Source of the DNA: Daldinia sp. FL1419
Taxonomy: Eukaryota > Ascomycota > Sordariomycetes > Xylariales > Hypoxylaceae
Direction of reading: 5' to 3'
DNA: 64,000 nucleotides
NCBI GenBank assembly: GCA_025201765.1
Contig: MU623405.1
Location: 62,001 to 126,000, forward strand
The translations under genes were made by a program, and so were the position numbers. Shown piece by piece: positions 25,100 to 33,776 of this stretch. How positions within the stretch are numbered: the stretch's first letter is position 1; each line of letters begins with the position of its first letter. The notes beneath the pieces are model-generated. The model ran no database searches. It was given only the letters and a program-made list of their open reading frames with translations, and was not told the DNA's origin.

Positions 25100-25723
25100 A
25101 TGTATTGTATTTGCAGCCGGAAATCTTCGCGCAGCGATGCTATAAATCGTCACTTAGGTAGCTTCCACCATTCATCCCCATCTCGCGCTTGCGAGAAAAA
25201 GAATGTCAAGAAGGAATTTGGCCGCCGGGATCACCTTGTTCAACATCTAAAGTCACATGGCTTTAACGATGAAAAAGGCAGTAAGATCAGTCCTAGCACT
25301 AGGAGTGCCTCCCGTTATCGTTCTTACAATGCAGCATGCTCATATATTGGATGTGAATATCATCGGGATAAAGACTTTAGAAGTCTCAATCGGCATGAAG
25401 AACGGCGACAGAGCCCTTTTAAGGCGGAACACGAGTATGCCAGACATATGAGAGATGCTCACGACAAGCCACCATATCATTGCTACATACCAGGATGTGA
25501 CCGAGTTGGTTGTAAAGGCTACATACGCAAAAGTGACCTTATAAGTCACCTAGCAGGAGACCATCCAGACACGCGGGATTACTCACCGAATCGCAAACAG
25601 TGTTTAGAATACAATTGTGCTCACTGTGGGCGCGCGTTCGGGAAAGCAGATTTGCTCAAATGGCACGACCGCGAATCCTCTACGGAGATTTACTGTGGTA
25701 GATCCAACTTCATTACGAAATGA
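25100..25723 (+). CDS. Truncated C2H2 zinc-finger paralogue, 207 aa
   Basis: An intact single-exon frame with clear similarity to the C2H2 protein encoded at 44636-45666: both share a GRRDHLVQHL/KRRDHLVQHL finger, a GCEYHR motif, a GCDR-x5-GY segment with DLI-x-H, and a final CAHCGRAF/CVLCEKSF finger. The copy lacks the N-terminal 130 or so residues of its paralogue; upstream homologous DNA contains a stop, so the protein would begin within the first retained finger. One finger has decayed (paralogue CDLCKHHKGK versus ACEKKNVKKE, where a zinc ligand pattern is lost). Several Cys/His pairs remain. It may be a shortened functional gene or a young pseudogene; the absence of stops over 207 codons slightly favours the former. 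Confidence 0.5.
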   Translation: MYCICSRKSSRSDAINRHLGSFHHSSPSRACEKKNVKKEFGRRDHLVQHLKSHGFNDEKGSKISPSTRSASRYRSYNAACSYIGCEYHRDKDFRSLNRHEERRQSPFKAEHEYARHMRDAHDKPPYHCYIPGCDRVGCKGYIRKSDLISHLAGDHPDTRDYSPNRKQCLEYNCAHCGRAFGKADLLKWHDRESSTEIYCGRSNFITK

Positions 25724-26673
25724 ATTGCCCGCTCCTCAACAATGCCGACGTTTTGCTCGTCGTTGGATGAGTGTTATTTACGATGCAAAGTTGTCTTTCA
25801 TGTTCGCGTCTCATACCAATATGGCCGTCCTTCCAGTTTCCTACTTCTTACTATCGCTTGTCAAATTCTTCCGTGGCGGAATGGTTAATGGCTAAGCACG
25901 TCGGGATACTTTATTTCCTATCGAGACATGAGCACTCTGGTCCGGTACGGGATATTTCTTTTACTCGAGTGGTATTGTGTAGGTAGATAACGAGGGCTGT
26001 GGAATCTATATAGTATATGGCTTTAACTACTCGAGGTTTTTTTTCTTTTTGGTCCTAATCAAAGCCGACTACTCAGAGCTGATATCAACTACCTATATAT
26101 ATACTTTTGGTTTGGCTATTTCTTTAAGTGAGCAGTCATTTCATCATCGTGGATATCTGATTTATTTAAACTGTTTATGCCCGTGCAAAGCTTTCTACTT
26201 GGTACTAGTTCCGAGAATGAATTAAACATAGGTAGGTAGTTACTAATAGATTTAGGGAAATGGGATGTCATGAATAGTAGCACGTAATACGACGGGGGGT
26301 TTATAGAAGGGCATAGATGGAAGGTTTGTTTCCTCTTGTACATATTTACAACGCTAGGCGTAGTCTAATCGGCTAACCTACATGTCCTAGGCACAGATAT
26401 TAAATCCCAGCTAGAAATAGAACTGGTGTTTTTGATGTGCCGCCGCTGTTTTGGTTGAAGTTTGCAGCACTCTCTTCGACTGTCCACCTGCTTTTCTGCT
26501 TTGGATAGCCAATGCGCGCCCCCGCCTACTACTCTATCCCACTCTAGTAGTTTTATTTTTATTTTGTACATGGAAGTCAATGCCTTGCACTGCGGTTCTA
26601 TAACGGACAGGCGAATTTTTGGGGGGACCAGAGTAAGGTAAATTTGGTATTAGGGAGGCTAGGTCTAGTGCAT
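25724..26673. other. 3' flank sharing homology with 45.9-46.1 kb
   Basis: The stretch around 25845-26060 resembles 45910-46120, the 3' flank of the C2H2 paralogue (shared blocks such as ctatcgcttgt and ctactcg before a T-rich tract), so the duplication extends beyond the gene. No other coding region is seen. Confidence 0.5.
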
Positions 26674-27448
26674 CTAGTGCTTGGGCGGCGACTGAACCAT
26701 ACCCGGGCCGCTGTAGTTCTCGGACGTGAGACCGGTAAGAGGTTCGGCACGTTGGTTCTGTTAGACGTTAGCTCAAGAACCACTTGCGAAACGGATCTCG
26801 GAGTCTTTCTCACCTTGAGGTATTCGTTGGAAGCCTCCTGCCATTCCTTGGTCATGGTGCTAGGGGCTGCACCACCGAACGCGCGGATCGTGGCGAAGAT
26901 GACGAAGCTGGTGAATAGACCGAGCGCGGTGTATAGAGCAACCTTGCGTCCCTCATCGGCGGGGGGTGCAGCACGAGGTCCGTGGGCACCGAAGGCGATC
27001 CAGTAGGCTGTTGAGGGGTGTCAGTCCGTGATGTCTTCCAAATACGTGATCCGTGAATGGCTAGACCATGAAATGCGGATCCACTCTTCGTTCCATAATG
27101 TCGTATATGAAAATGTTCCCCAATCCCAAAAGCCCAACGGCGAAATAAGATATTCCAAAGCACAACTTGAGGCTCAATGGTGTTTGTATCGAAGAAGCGC
27201 AAATATTACGTACCGGCCTTCTTCTCTTGAACAGTAAGTTCGGCCCAGTTCTCCTTCATGCGGTCTCGGAGGGCCATCCATAGCTCGGCCTGCTCGGTCT
27301 GAGGGAGACCTTCCCATCGCTTCTCGATGTTGGCCAAGGTAGGGTTCGAGATGGCGTGCGTAGAGGCGGCAGCACGGGGGACCGTAGTTATAGTTCTGCT
27401 GGCCCGGAGGGCGCTGCGCAGGAGCGAGGTTGTGGGTGTGCGCATCAT
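26674..27448 (-). CDS. cox5: Cytochrome c oxidase subunit 5 (COX4-family), 170 aa
   Basis: Nuclear-encoded subunit of respiratory complex IV in the inner mitochondrial membrane. Minus-strand exons are 27448-27214, 27007-26814 and 26757-26674. The N-terminus is a mitochondrial presequence (MMRTPTTSLLRSALRASR). The conserved matrix segment contains NIEKRWEGLPQTEQAELW and, after intron 1, YWIAFGAHGPR. One membrane helix spans about residues 101-119 (VALYTALGLFTSFVIFATI). The conserved MTKEWQEASNEYLK motif ends exon 2, and the last exon, after an intron with a GCTAAC branch site, encodes the short C-terminal tail ending GMVQSPPKH. The length fits the family. Its upstream region contains one copy of the 56-bp repeat that also occurs at 31.3 kb. 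Confidence 0.93.
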
Positions 27449-28660
27449 TTTGACTTTTTTCTGTCTTGAAGAAGAAATAAAAGAGATAAGACAAGAAATA
27501 AATAAATTATGCTGTTTGAATCGGTCGGGAAGAGCGGAGATGTGGGCCAATTGAGGCGATCGAAAAGCCTGCTAGAGGTCGGAGTGGGATCGCAGGAGGG
27601 TTCTGACGACGGATGTTGTTGGAGCTTTCGTTTTTAGGTCGGCTTTCAATTGAGAGTCTTTTTTTCGATTGAGGTCTGTAAGTCGTATGATTGTGGTGGT
27701 ATGGGGGGGGGGGGGGCCTATAGATACCGCTTTGCCAAAATCAAAATTTTGAGCCGACTAAACCTAATTTAGGAAAGTGCAGCCTTGATTTTATTGGCCA
27801 ATATTTGAAATTTAATGATTAATATTTGTGTTTTATATGGTTTAAATAAGTATATTTTTAATAATTATTTAATAAAGTATATTTATTGATAAAATGGGTA
27901 GCGTATTGTTAAAATGAGGTATTGTACATGAGGGTATTTGCATTTATCCTATTGCCCTCCCCCCCTCAAAGAAACAAACAATAATTAAAGCACAATTATA
28001 CAAAGATATATAATACTATTATTTGAAGTTATAAGTACGTATTTGGAATTATGGTATTTTGAATTATGGTATTTTAAATTATGGTATTAGGATTAACTAA
28101 ATACGTTTTTACGTATAAATATGCCCTTATGTGCAAATACCCTTATAAATACCTTCATAAACATTTTTATAAATACCTTTATAAATAATGTGCAAATAGC
28201 CTTATATATAAAATTACAAACATTATAATCCGAGATGCCTTAAATACTTAGGGTAAATACGTATGATATATTATACCTAATTATTTAACCATACCTATTC
28301 AAACCATACCTTTATCTTAGCAAGCTTAGACTAGAAATTTTTGTCAGCCACCCCAGCCACCACTCAGTATGGTCCGTGCAGATGTATCTGTATGGGGCTG
28401 TGCATATCGTGCCAAATAGGAGACGGTTTTTGGTGGGAGGGGTATGTCAGGGGTCTGATTGGCTAAAAAGTACTGTGGCTCAAAAGGTACAAAGAAAAAC
28501 CGTCGTCCTAGTCTGAGCCCCACTGAGATAAAGCGACCCCTCACGAATTCGTCCACGCCCAATCAACCACATCGCCCGAACAAAAATTCCAAACATAAGC
28601 GGCCTACTCTGTCGACCAGCTCTTCAGGAAAGGAAGCCCCCCTTTCTTTCGTTCTTCACC
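27449..28660. other. COX5 promoter followed by an AT-rich tract
   Basis: The first 250 nt are of ordinary composition and include the 56-bp repeat at 27644-27699, then a G-run at about 27702-27716. From about 27760 to 28330 the sequence is strongly AT-rich with short internal repeats (attatggtattt repeated near 28045-28090; aaataccttyataaa-type units near 28130-28190). Composition returns to normal from about 28340, before the DUF7924 gene. No coding signal. Confidence 0.6.
27644..27699 (+). repeat. 56-bp direct repeat, copy 1
   Basis: Matches 31301-31356 over 56 positions with only three differences by eye. It lies about 200 nt upstream of the COX5 start codon and brackets, with copy 2, the AT-rich island that contains the DUF7924 gene and the solo LTR. 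Confidence 0.85.
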
Positions 28661-30100
28661 ATGGACAAGAAGCAAACCTCCCCGGAGCCCTCGCAAGCAG
28701 AACTTCTGCCAACCCAAGAAGAGCAAGTTCCAGCAAATCCGCCGTCACGAAAACGACAGATCGCTGTCGATAGCGACGACGACAAACCCCAACCGAAACG
28801 AGCCCGATTGACACGAAAGAACTTGGCTCTCTTTGACAAGATGGGAAAGAAGAAGGACTCCCAGGACTCCACGACTGCGTCGCAGAAAACGAAAACCACC
28901 TCAACAACAATATCTGGTTTCGCCGACCAAGCCTATAAGAATTGCATCCTCCCTCCGCGTCACTCAAAACCTCCTGCAAATCTCAAGGACATCCAGGAAC
29001 GACATTCTAGATCTCGCGCTACCGCCTCACCGACCGAATCAGAATACAAACGCTATACTAACAAAGTTGGCCGAGCCCCTAACGAAGCAACCATGGTCGT
29101 CGAGACTAGCAGGCGCATGCTCAAGGACTACGATGATGAAGGATACCACCAGTCCTTCAACCAGTCATTTACAGGCTTCCCAGAAGATGTTGGCTTTAAC
29201 GACGGCTTGTCTGCGCCGCAGCCCGATTTTGTTGAGGGATTAGAAAAGCGAGAGTACGACCCGTTCCCAGTCGACGAACACGTCAGCGGAGCTGTCCTTT
29301 ACGACGACGATCCCGATTCCCTAGCTCTACCACACGTGGCTGGAGAATGGAAGGGACGAGGGAGAAACATGGAAGAAGCAAGGCTTCAGAGCTCTTATGA
29401 TGGAGCAGCCCTTGTTTACGCAAGGGGCAAAGCCCTTTCCCACATGGGAAAATCTGACCCTCCAGGTCATGCCGAAGTCACGACTTTCACTACGGATGGT
29501 ACTACCCTCAACCTCTTCGCACATTACGCTGCCGAAACGGAGGACGGCACGCTCGAGTATCACCAGCACCGCATCAAGTCGACAAATCTCATCGACTCCC
29601 ACGAGGACTTCAAGGACGGCTACAAGCAGCTCCGAAACGCACAAGACCACGCGAGGAATCAGTCGTATGCATTGAGAGATGATCTGAGAGAACATTGGAA
29701 GCAGCAACGCAGCACACTCCAACCTATCACAGAAGGAACCTCTCTGCCTGTACCAGACTCGCAGGCGAACCCGTACGAAGACGAAGCCGACTACGAGGTA
29801 GTCGACCAGCCCCATCCCACGCGTCGATCGTCATCGAGACACTCATCATCCAAACACTCGACCGGACACTCGTCATCCAAGCATTCTTCGTCGAAGTCAT
29901 CACACCAAACCCCCAGCAGCGATGGCCACAAGCGGAAGGCATCACAGCCTCCTCCCCTCGAATCCGGGCATGCAAGCAAGCACTCTAGCAGGCACAAGAG
30001 CTACTGGAAGAAGGACGCCATGAGCGGATGTTATTACCACAGGTATTCGGATGGTACTGTCTCTTGGCTTGACGATGACGAGGAAGACGAGTGTGACTAG
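28661..30100 (+). CDS. DUF7924 protein with PD-(D/E)xK-like motif, 479 aa, intronless
   Basis: A single-exon gene. Residues 1-90 are a basic, Pro/Ser-rich leader with KRKR-type nuclear-localisation patches (SRKRQIAVDS, QPKRARL). The core (about residues 125-345) has the layout I associate with fungal DUF7924 proteins: NEATMVVETSRRMLKDY, QPDFVEGL, then DDDPDSLALPHVAGEWKGRG followed by EEARLQSSYDGAALVYAR. The Pro-Asp and Glu229-Trp-Lys231 spaced nine residues apart fit a PD-(D/E)xK nuclease-like active site (inference). The C-terminal third is Ser/His/Lys-rich low complexity (about 385-440), ending in an acidic tail. The gene is GC-normal but sits between AT-rich tracts and next to a solo LTR. 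I cannot state a biological function. Confidence 0.75.
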   Translation: MDKKQTSPEPSQAELLPTQEEQVPANPPSRKRQIAVDSDDDKPQPKRARLTRKNLALFDKMGKKKDSQDSTTASQKTKTTSTTISGFADQAYKNCILPPRHSKPPANLKDIQERHSRSRATASPTESEYKRYTNKVGRAPNEATMVVETSRRMLKDYDDEGYHQSFNQSFTGFPEDVGFNDGLSAPQPDFVEGLEKREYDPFPVDEHVSGAVLYDDDPDSLALPHVAGEWKGRGRNMEEARLQSSYDGAALVYARGKALSHMGKSDPPGHAEVTTFTTDGTTLNLFAHYAAETEDGTLEYHQHRIKSTNLIDSHEDFKDGYKQLRNAQDHARNQSYALRDDLREHWKQQRSTLQPITEGTSLPVPDSQANPYEDEADYEVVDQPHPTRRSSSRHSSSKHSTGHSSSKHSSSKSSHQTPSSDGHKRKASQPPPLESGHASKHSSRHKSYWKKDAMSGCYYHRYSDGTVSWLDDDEEDECD

Positions 30101-30790
30101 TACGGTCTCTGGGACATCGATTATGAAGGAGGGGAAACCTGTTATAACCTGCCAAGCCATGTTAGTGTTGTAGGTACATGACCACGGTTGGTCATGTAAT
30201 CATAGTGGATCACGAGGTTAGGAATAATTATAAGGCAATTAATTATGGGGTAATAATAATAAAATAAATGGTATAAGATTTATGGTATAAGATAACGATT
30301 TAGGATTTATAGATAGGAAGATATTAGATAATTAAATAATAATAATATTTAAAATAATATTTATGATATAGTATTTTAAATAAATTATTAAATATAAGTT
30401 TTTAATAAATTTAATTTGTTATTTAAGTGTTGGATAGATAAGGTACCATTGCATATAATGATAAAAGTGAGGGTATTCAGATATATTGATATTCTAATCG
30501 TACAATCAGAATATGTGGTTTATATATAGGATTAAAGTGGGCCCTGTACCACCACCATAGTCACATGACCAATATTCCCACATTAAGAAATATTTAGTTG
30601 TAGCAACGGCCCCACTTGCCCCACTTGCAGGTGCCCCGCACCTGCCATGCTAGACTGCTTATTAGATGTAAAATAGCTTTCTTCGAAAGAAGAGATTGGA
30701 ATTCTTTTCTTTTTTTCTTTATCTTATGATTCAAATTAAATAATTAATATAAATAGAATATTGCCTCCATATAATTGCCTAACCAGTAAC
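30101..30790. other. AT-rich tract 3' of DUF7924 gene
   Basis: Composition falls sharply to AT-rich from about 30215 to 30440 (runs of aataat, ttaaataa) and again near 30710-30770. No coding potential. It ends at the 5' boundary of the solo LTR. Confidence 0.6.
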
Positions 30791-31294
30791 TGTTATTGAA
30801 CCGGTGTAATGTGAGTACGTGGTTATAATACGCAATAGGGATACGTAATAGGGATACGCAGCAGGAGTACGTAATAGGAGCTATTCCAGAGGACCCTGAT
30901 AGATCCCTATAAGGTTTACACACACTCGTTTGGATATATATAGGCTTCAGGAGTTGCTTTCCTGCCTGATCAGTTCAAGTCATAGATAGTTCATCAAAGA
31001 TCGTTTCTATATAACTTTATATGAATAATATACATTCTTTTGGGCCTATAACCTCTTCGTACGCGCTACCATTGCAGAGCAGTCCTATATAGCAGTTCAT
31101 CTATCTGATCGTTTCGATACTTCCGTCAGGATATAGTCACCTTGCATCCTCGAGCTCGTACAGCCTCTGGTTGCTATGGGTTAATTGAAGTGTAAGGCAT
31201 ATCCTGCAGGAGCTATCAGAGCTCCTGTTCAATATAAACCCTTTATTAATAAACCTTTGTCCTAATATATTAGAATAAGAGTCTGGGCATAACA
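30791..31294. mobile_element. Solo LTR of a retrotransposon, 504 bp
   Basis: The segment begins TGTTAT and ends ATAACA, a perfect 6-bp terminal inverted repeat of the TG...CA type that bounds LTRs. Inside are an imperfect tandem repeat of a gatacgtaatagg-like unit (about 30828-30880), TATA-like sequences, and AATAAA-type signals near the 3' end (attaataaacc about 31244). No internal gag/pol region and no second LTR are present in the window, so it is a solo LTR left by recombination. The flanking pentamers (gtaac and gttag) agree at only three of five positions, so a target-site duplication is not clear. Confidence 0.65.
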
Positions 31295-31300
31295 GTTAGT

Positions 31301-31356
31301 TTTCAATTGAGAGTTTTTTTTTCGATTGAGGTCTGTAAATTGTATGATTGTGGTGG
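31301..31356 (+). repeat. 56-bp direct repeat, copy 2
   Basis: Second copy of the sequence at 27644-27699, same orientation, starting six bases after the solo LTR. Its three differences from copy 1 are all C-to-T or G-to-A changes, making this copy the more AT-rich one. Confidence 0.85.
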
Positions 31357-32354
31357 GTCCAATGGAGGAGCTGGTTTTTTTGTGTACCTCAGCAGCCTTA
31401 AGCAAGATTTTATCACTTGTAATTTCAAGGTTGGCAGCTGTGGCATCTTTGGCATCTGTGCTAAGACCCACTGTTTTCTGGCCTAGAAGCTGCTGGGCTG
31501 CTAAGGTTCGCACGGCTAAAATTCGGACCAAGGTAAACATGCACATCAAAAGATCAGGTACGACGTCACACAAGAGGATCCGGGGCTGCAGCTACATAGG
31601 TACCTTATATTACATATGTATGTATTAGGTACTTGGCTCCACGTACCTTGCCTATATCTATACGCCTATGAGGACTATCAATAACAATTTCTATATTAAT
31701 TCTCTAAGTATAAGGTAATTGTAGGTTCTTGAGTACCTAGGTAGTAAGGTAAATACGAGGTTATTATATCAGAAATATATATATTAATAGGATGAAGTAT
31801 GTGTATTTCTTCTTTAAAGGATAGTTGATTGTTAGCTGTATTTATATAGGTCATAGTGTGTATTGAAAATTGTAACCAACTGTGTTCCAGTTGTAAATAA
31901 CATAATATAACGCTTACTAACGTGCCAAGCATTAATCGATTATTATTGACTGTCCTAGACTGTATATAGTGATTCGATGCTTAACTGATTGATCTAGTTG
32001 AAAGAATTAAGTTGGTTCATATTGCCGAATTAATGTGAACTGTTGAACTTATTTTCAAAGGACAATACTCTCGTAGACTTTTACTCTTGGCAGCTTTTGA
32101 CTCATCCAATGGCACTTAAAACGTTTAAGAGCGTTAAGGTGATAATGCCCGAGGTAGACCAGGAGACCATGAGTCCATGATTGCTACTACCAAGGTCCAA
32201 GTTTCGGAGATAGTAGGCTCCCTAACCGAGTTCTGCCTCTGGTAATGTGGACTGGATTGTTTTTAAACGGAATCCCCAGAGTTGAAATCCTATAGCTTCC
32301 ACACATAGCCGCATGTATAATTTGACGCACCAAATATCTGATAAAAGAATACGG
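31357..32354. other. AT-moderate intergenic region
   Basis: The minus strand carries an open frame (about 31540-31320) with Ala/Lys-rich, somewhat protein-like composition that I cannot assign; it may be a relic. The rest shows no coding signal, with a TACCTAGGTA-type motif near 31733. Confidence 0.4.
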
Positions 32355-32635
32355 CTAGCGATTGTGTGAGGTATCTGTTGTTGACATATTTTGTTGTGCA
32401 GTATCCTTTGGCTCAGGTACTCTATCAAGCTGTTGGCTATCCATTGCCATACGCTGCTGTGCTTTCTCTTGTTGCTCTTTAAAAGCAGGATTTAGCACAT
32501 AATAACCTAGGTAATCATGAGGTTTAGCATTTTCATTTATATAATATAAAGGAGCTATGGCCAATTCATACCATTCCAGATTCCAAAGGCTACGGCGAGA
32601 CCTATGGGAATGGCTGTGCGAGTGAATGAACTCAT
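32355..32635 (-). CDS. Small single-pass membrane protein, 71 aa, two exons
   Basis: Minus-strand exons are 32635-32572 and 32506-32355. The intron (32571-32507) has the donor gtatga, a GCTAAA branch-like site and the acceptor ctag, and joins at codon GGT. The N-terminus MSSFTRTAIPIGLAVAFGIWNG is short, has a single positive charge and then a hydrophobic stretch (about residues 8-20), typical of tiny inner-mitochondrial-membrane or ER proteins. The remainder is hydrophilic and Gln-rich (FKEQQEKAQQRM). I do not recognise a family. Support comes from the clean splice that links a hydrophobic first exon to an open second exon; without removing the intron the first exon hits a stop. Confidence 0.5.
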
Positions 32636-32987
32636 ATTCTCTCCTTGGCGTATGTACAATTATCTTGTATTTTTGGAAGTGTAAATGTTGAAGATGTCGT
32701 TAGGAGTGGGAATATTTGATGTGATAATTGCCTTATTAGTGCTGAAGTATTGAAGAAAGCAAATTAAGTGTATCCAATTACAGCATACACTTGGTGGTAT
32801 AATAGGGGATGTTTGTAAGATTCAGCGGTGCTTTACTTATGGCTCGTGCCAACCTTGACACATAAGTTACTGAAATATAGCATTGATTATGGGGCTTTCT
32901 CCACTATATTTTGGGCCAATCAATGCTTGCCTCAAATTCTATAAGCCAATGAACATTTGTAGCTCAATGCTTGTGCTTGTGCTTATG

Positions 32988-33125
32988 CTTACTCAGGAAT
33001 AAGAGCCACTGCACCGAAACTATTCGCAACCTCGCTGTCGCTACTTAAATACACTAAAATTATAACGTACGTATACATTATACTTACTCAGGAATAAATA
33101 CTGTACCGAAGCTATTCGCAACCTC
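32988..33125 (+). repeat. Pair of ~45-bp imperfect direct repeats
   Basis: Copies at 32988-33033 and 33083-33125 share the string cttactcaggaataa, then a ctg(c/t)accgaa block and ctattcgcaacctc. They are separated by about 50 nt of AT-rich sequence. Function unknown; they could be remnants of a transposable element end. Confidence 0.7.
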
Positions 33126-33263
33126 ATTATCAATTAGAATTCTAGCATATATACCTATGCACTAAAATTCTTTTCTATACAACGCTAAACGTGCTGTAAT
33201 TGCAATGCTAAATGTGCTGTAATTACAAGGCATTATAGTGCTAAAATCAAAATAAGCCAGCCA

Positions 33264-33287
33264 AAAAGCACCTCTAGAGGTGCTTTT
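33264..33287. repeat. Perfect 24-bp palindrome
   Basis: The sequence aaaagcacctct followed by its exact reverse complement, with no spacer. It could be a dimeric protein-binding site, a hairpin, or the end of a small mobile element. Nothing in the context decides between these. Confidence 0.7.
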
Positions 33288-33776
33288 CGATTATGGAAAA
33301 ATCTAAGCGGGAGATTCAAATCCGATTGGGTGTATGAATAAGTACTGTGGATCTACATATCAGCAGAATTTTGGTGGGGATAAATTAATCAATACCTCCC
33401 AAATACATAGCTTATGATTATGCTTACCCCCCATAAGTTTCTCCCTGCTTAAGTTTACAAACATCCCCATAATCTACCTAGCTGCCTAGGTACCTGTTAA
33501 AGAGATATGCCTTCAAAGATTAATTAACTAACTAACTTAATTAGGTATAATTAACTGTCCTTAATGCACCGTGGAAGGCATCGTACCAAGGTACATGTCT
33601 TAGGTACATGACTAACCCCACTAGTTACCTAATACATGTATCTTAACGCGTTCAAAGTGGTTTTTGACGCGTCGAGATCTTTCACAATTGGCGGCGTCTG
33701 CCTAACTTTATATATATACGTAACATAATTGAATTTCCCTTTCGTTTTCAATGTAGGGCAATGCATCTTAGACTCA

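Larger units (their letters stand above)
32636..33776. other. Repeat-bearing intergenic region
   Basis: Contains two copies of a block of about 45 bp (32988-33033 and 33083-33125), a short duplicated unit near 33183-33229, a perfect 24-bp palindrome at 33264-33287 and TACCTAGGTA-type motifs near 33480-33620. A TATA-like tatatatata lies near 33708-33718, about 60 nt before the Mus7 start. No gene is supported. Confidence 0.55.

Noticed and set aside
31319..31573. Ala/Lys-rich minus-strand frame as a gene
   Set aside because: Somewhat protein-like, but overlaps the 56-bp repeat, has no recognisable domain and no clear start or splice sites.
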